Source: Flammeovirgaceae bacterium
Lineage (GTDB): Bacteria > Bacteroidota > Bacteroidia > Cytophagales > Cyclobacteriaceae
DNA length: 64,000 bases
Assembly: GCA_027487845.1 (NCBI GenBank)
Contig: JAIYCV010000023.1
Span: 1 to 64,000, forward strand
Reading direction: 5' to 3'
The notes under the pieces: generated by a model
Told to the model about the DNA's origin: nothing
Seen by the model: only the letters and a program-made list of their open reading frames with translations
Database searches by the model: none
Position numbers and translations under genes: made by a program
Shown: piece by piece, positions 62,201 through 64,000 of the stretch
How the letters are laid out: each line of letters begins with the position of its first letter
How positions within the stretch are numbered: the first letter of the stretch is position 1

Positions 62201-62654
62201 AATATCGATTGTCATGTCAGGTGTTGGTGTGTTGGCTTTGGCAGGAATTGTAGTCCGCAATGGAATTCTACTAGTTGAATTTACCGATTTATTGATTGCA
62301 CAAGGGATGGAGTTGAAACCCGCAATTATTGAAGCTGCAAAAACTCGTATGACTCCAGTGTTGCTGACAGCGATGGCAGCAACGCTTGGATTGATTCCGT
62401 TGGCGGTAGGTTTCAACATTAACTTCGTAACGCTGTTCTCGGAATTTAACCCTCATATTTTCTTTGGTGGCGATAACGTTGCCTTCTGGGGACCGCTTTC
62501 TTGGACGATGATCTTCGGGTTGATTTTTGGTACTTTTTTAACCCTGTTTTTAGTTCCTGTTATGTACCTGTTCGTTGCTAAGATAAAAGACCGTGTATAC
62601 AAGAGGAAACCAGTTCTTCATTCGTCCGACAATTCTTCGATAGTTGTAAGTTAA
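59256..62654 (+). CDS. RND-family efflux pump (HAE1-like)
   Basis: A 1132-residue proton-driven inner-membrane pump. The proton-relay pair is D406/D407 in GIVVDDAIVVIEN. The first porter half has YPGASPSDVENLVSKEIEKQ and the second GIVVRNGILLVEF. Compared with AcrB there is extra sequence at about residues 505-565, with a His/Asp-rich loop (HDHDH) and two additional hydrophobic segments before TM7. It is the final efflux component; a terminator follows. Substrates are not predictable from sequence. Confidence 0.93.
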   Translation: MKDLEKEFKPTSWSIDNKVVIYVATVFICLAGIMTYNSLPKENFPEVVFPQIFVSTVYPGASPSDVENLVSKEIEKQVKSIAGVKKITSNSVQDFSNVIIEFQTDVEVKEAKREVKEAVDRAKPSLPSALLDDPQVIDIDISEQPIMFINLSGDYDLQTLKKFSEQMQDRIEALTEIRRVDIVGALDREIQINVDIYKAALAGVSLDDISGAIGYENRIVSGGQLAIGGMKRSLSVNGEYLDAEQIGNTVIGSIKGGKIYLKDVAEVIDTHKEQESYARLDKKNVITLNVVKRGGENLINASDQINEIVKDFQNNILPPGAKITITGDQSETTRTTLDDLINTIIIGFVLVTIILMFFMGATNAIFVGLSVPISSFIAFLMFPTLGFTLNLMTLFSFLLALGIVVDDAIVVIENTHRVFDNGKVPIRKAAKIAAGEVFLPVFSGTMVVLAPFVPLAFWPGVIGSFMVFLPITLIVALLASLLVAYIINPVFAADFMTVHDHDHSRKKFTKGYQITAVIFIALAAVWYLTGSFALGNFTLFLLALYSLYRFVLEEVISNFQTYGWPKVQNGYKNMISWCLHGWRPALVFGGVIFLFIFSIWFTDYRKPPVVFFPKGDPNFIYTYIRLPIGTDQRVTDSITSIVEDKVFEVIGKNNRIVESIISNVAIGASEDPFGGTNAQPHLGKVSVAFVKFAERDGQSSKVYLDKIRNAVKSIPGAIISVDQEAGGPPSGKPVNIEVAGENFDVLIATSNRLKRYLDSLQIPGIEELKSDFQSDKPEIAINIDREKANREGISTLQIGGALRTAIYGSEISRFRDLNDDYPIQLRLKESQRNDINTLINLPITFRDMATGGQVRQVPLSSIAKIGYTNSYAGIKRIDQKRVISISSNVLTGANPNEIVAAIQESLASFDKPDEVSIKMTGEQENQKETTDFLGVAAMVAFGLIFMILVIQFNSTSKPLIIMAEILFSIIGVLIGFSLFKMEISIVMSGVGVLALAGIVVRNGILLVEFTDLLIAQGMELKPAIIEAAKTRMTPVLLTAMAATLGLIPLAVGFNINFVTLFSEFNPHIFFGGDNVAFWGPLSWTMIFGLIFGTFLTLFLVPVMYLFVAKIKDRVYKRKPVLHSSDNSSIVVS

Positions 62655-62662
62655 ACTCTATG

Positions 62663-62700
62663 TTAATTGCCCCGCCTAAAACGGGGCAATTAATTTTCTT
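62663..62700 (+). terminator. Intrinsic terminator after the RND gene
   Basis: Perfect 12-bp stem (ttaattgccccg / cggggcaattaa) with a 7-base loop, followed by ttttctt. It lies immediately upstream of the metallophosphoesterase ATG. Confidence 0.88.
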
Positions 62701-62703
62701 ATT

Positions 62704-63951
62704 ATGAATCGTTTACTTCCTGTTTTAATTTTCACGGTTTTTTTCCTGCTTGTCGATTTATATTTATTTCAAGCGGTAATTAATGTAAGCAAGAGCTGGT
62801 CAAACACATGGCGGTCGGCTACCCGCTATGGTTTTTGGATACCGACTGTCATCAGTATACTTGCTTTGTTGTGGTGGGCATTTGGAGATCCGTATCGCTA
62901 CAGTGCTGGAACTCGCAACTGGATTATTACAGGATTGGTGGCCACGTACTTCTCAAAAGTGTTTGGCATTCTGTTTTTGTTTGTCGATGATTTACAACGC
63001 GGCTTTCGCTGGATTGTGAGCTTATTTTATAAAGGCTCGACACCCGATTTAACGGGAGATACGATTAGCAGGTCGGAATTTTTGTCGAAGGTAGCCTTAG
63101 CTGCAACTGCGATTCCATTTGGCACCATGACATTTGGAATTATTACCGGAGCGCATGACTATCGCGTAAAGCGAGTTACAGTTGACCTACCTAACCTCCC
63201 AAAGAGTTTTGACGGCCTAACAATAGGTCACGTATCCGATATCCACTCAGGGAGCTTTTGGAATAAAACCGCGGTTCAAGGCGGTGTTGACATGATGCTA
63301 GGTGAAAAGCCCGATGTGATTTTTTTTACCGGGGATTTGGTGAACAATGAAACATCGGAGGTAAAGGACTACATCCCGGTTTTTGAAAGGCTTAAAGCTC
63401 CACTCGGGGTTTATTCAGTAACGGGCAATCACGACTATGGTGATTATAAAACATGGGATTCGAGGGAGGCGAAAGCTAAAAATTTTCAAGACCTGATTCA
63501 TGCGCATAAATTATTAGGCTTCGATCTGTTGATGAATGAACATAAGTTTCTTCAGCAAGGAAACGATAAGATAGCCATCATAGGAAATGAGAATTGGGGC
63601 GGAGGGAGGTTTCCGAAATACGGAAAACTAGATCAAGCATATGCGGGCACGGAAGAAGCATCGGTTAAACTTTTGTTATCACATGACCCAAGTCATTGGG
63701 ATATGCAAGTACGTCCGACCCATCCAGACATTGATTTGATGTTTGCAGGCCACACCCATGGATTTCAATTCGGTGTTGAGATAGGAAATATCAAATGGAG
63801 CCCTTCGCAATATGTTTACAAGCAATGGGCCGGGCTTTATCAGGAAGGAAATCAATATCTGTACGTCAACCGTGGTTTCGGATATTTGGGCTATCCAGGT
63901 AGAATTGGCATGCCGCCCGAGTTGACAATAATTAAATTAAAGACAAGTTAA
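62704..63951 (+). CDS. Membrane-anchored metallophosphoesterase (YkuE-like)
   Basis: A 415-residue protein with about four N-terminal membrane segments (residues 1-150) and a calcineurin-like domain with all metal motifs: HVSDIHSGS, FFTGDLVNNE, VTGNHDYGDY, LLLSHDPSHW and FAGHTHGFQFG. Family members dephosphorylate lipids such as UDP-diacylglucosamine or undecaprenyl derivatives, but this one cannot be assigned further. It begins 3 bases after the terminator, so its promoter is unclear; readthrough or an internal promoter is possible. The stop codon overlaps that of the next gene. Confidence 0.9.
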   Translation: MNRLLPVLIFTVFFLLVDLYLFQAVINVSKSWSNTWRSATRYGFWIPTVISILALLWWAFGDPYRYSAGTRNWIITGLVATYFSKVFGILFLFVDDLQRGFRWIVSLFYKGSTPDLTGDTISRSEFLSKVALAATAIPFGTMTFGIITGAHDYRVKRVTVDLPNLPKSFDGLTIGHVSDIHSGSFWNKTAVQGGVDMMLGEKPDVIFFTGDLVNNETSEVKDYIPVFERLKAPLGVYSVTGNHDYGDYKTWDSREAKAKNFQDLIHAHKLLGFDLLMNEHKFLQQGNDKIAIIGNENWGGGRFPKYGKLDQAYAGTEEASVKLLLSHDPSHWDMQVRPTHPDIDLMFAGHTHGFQFGVEIGNIKWSPSQYVYKQWAGLYQEGNQYLYVNRGFGYLGYPGRIGMPPELTIIKLKTS

Positions 63952-64000
63952 CCCGCCAATGCCAAATAACTGCTTGGCGCTTTGCCTGTAATCTTTTTAA
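63948..64000 (-). CDS. C-terminal tail of an AraC-type regulator (partial)
   Basis: Only the last 17 codons are in the window. They read KKITGKAPSSYLALAG before the stop, which matches the end of AraC/XylS DNA-binding domains (F-K-x-x-x-G-x-x-P-S-x-Y). The stop overlaps that of the convergent metallophosphoesterase gene. The rest lies beyond the right edge. Confidence 0.55.
   Translation of the reverse strand, partial: KKITGKAPSSYLALAG

Noticed and set aside
1-64000. tRNA or rRNA genes
   Set aside because: Reading both strands I saw no convincing cloverleaf with a GTTCRAxxC T-arm, nor any rRNA-like stretch; a covariance-model scan would be needed to be certain.

Overview
The window looks like a chromosome segment of a Bacteroidota bacterium, most likely class Cytophagia (inference). 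It shows PadR-controlled FtsX-type permeases carrying an N-terminal 'permease prefix' segment, Reg_prop/Y_Y_Y sensor kinases, a DUF5916 outer-membrane protein and a single-chain PurL of about 1230 residues. Ribosome-binding sites are A-rich without Shine-Dalgarno sequences, and several genes have a TAnnTTTG -7 promoter element. I recognised no tRNA, rRNA, CRISPR array, complete insertion sequence or integrase.

Layout. 1-7.6 kb: one truncated and two complete tandem paralogous sensor kinases on the minus strand. 7.7-11.9 kb: DUF5916 protein, TrmN-type tRNA methyltransferase and AlkB-type alkane hydroxylase. 12-17.5 kb: DEAD-box helicase, TetR regulator, and an ECF sigma / membrane protein / outer-membrane protein operon. 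17.8-21.8 kb: pirin, two HGSNAT-like membrane proteins, a thioredoxin variant and a small nucleotidyltransferase-like protein. 22-31.6 kb: two padR genes, three large FtsX/MacB-like permeases, a permease remnant, an inverted PIN toxin-antitoxin pair and three copies of a roughly 33-bp palindrome, one inside a reading frame. 31.6-33.3 kb: dnaX, whose full-length product needs a -1 shift on a run of ten A. 33.3-41.5 kb: an accessory zone of small, mostly non-housekeeping genes, several followed by a conserved foldable repeat; it includes a broken lipoprotein gene, a CPBP-like protein, an HxlR/ohr/VOC stress locus with a decayed SDR gene, a serine hydrolase and a DUF4062-TPR chimera. 41.5-51 kb: secreted isomerase-like protein, TPR/propeller protein, M20 peptidase, TspO-like protein, 7TM-DISM receptor and purL. 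51.3-53.6 kb: a second accessory patch on the minus strand with the same repeat family, holding a DUF1398 protein, a secreted protein and an intact-looking subclass B1 metallo-beta-lactamase. 53.8-64 kb: alpha/beta hydrolase, second ECF sigma factor, and a TetR-TolC-MFP-RND efflux operon followed by a metallophosphoesterase and the tail of an AraC-type regulator.

The most interesting items are the dnaX frameshift site, the repeat-delimited cassette-like gene arrays (one including the metallo-beta-lactamase), and the PadR/permease locus reshaped by a palindromic element, local sequence homogenisation and a toxin-antitoxin insertion. All functional calls rest on motif reading; no database search was run.
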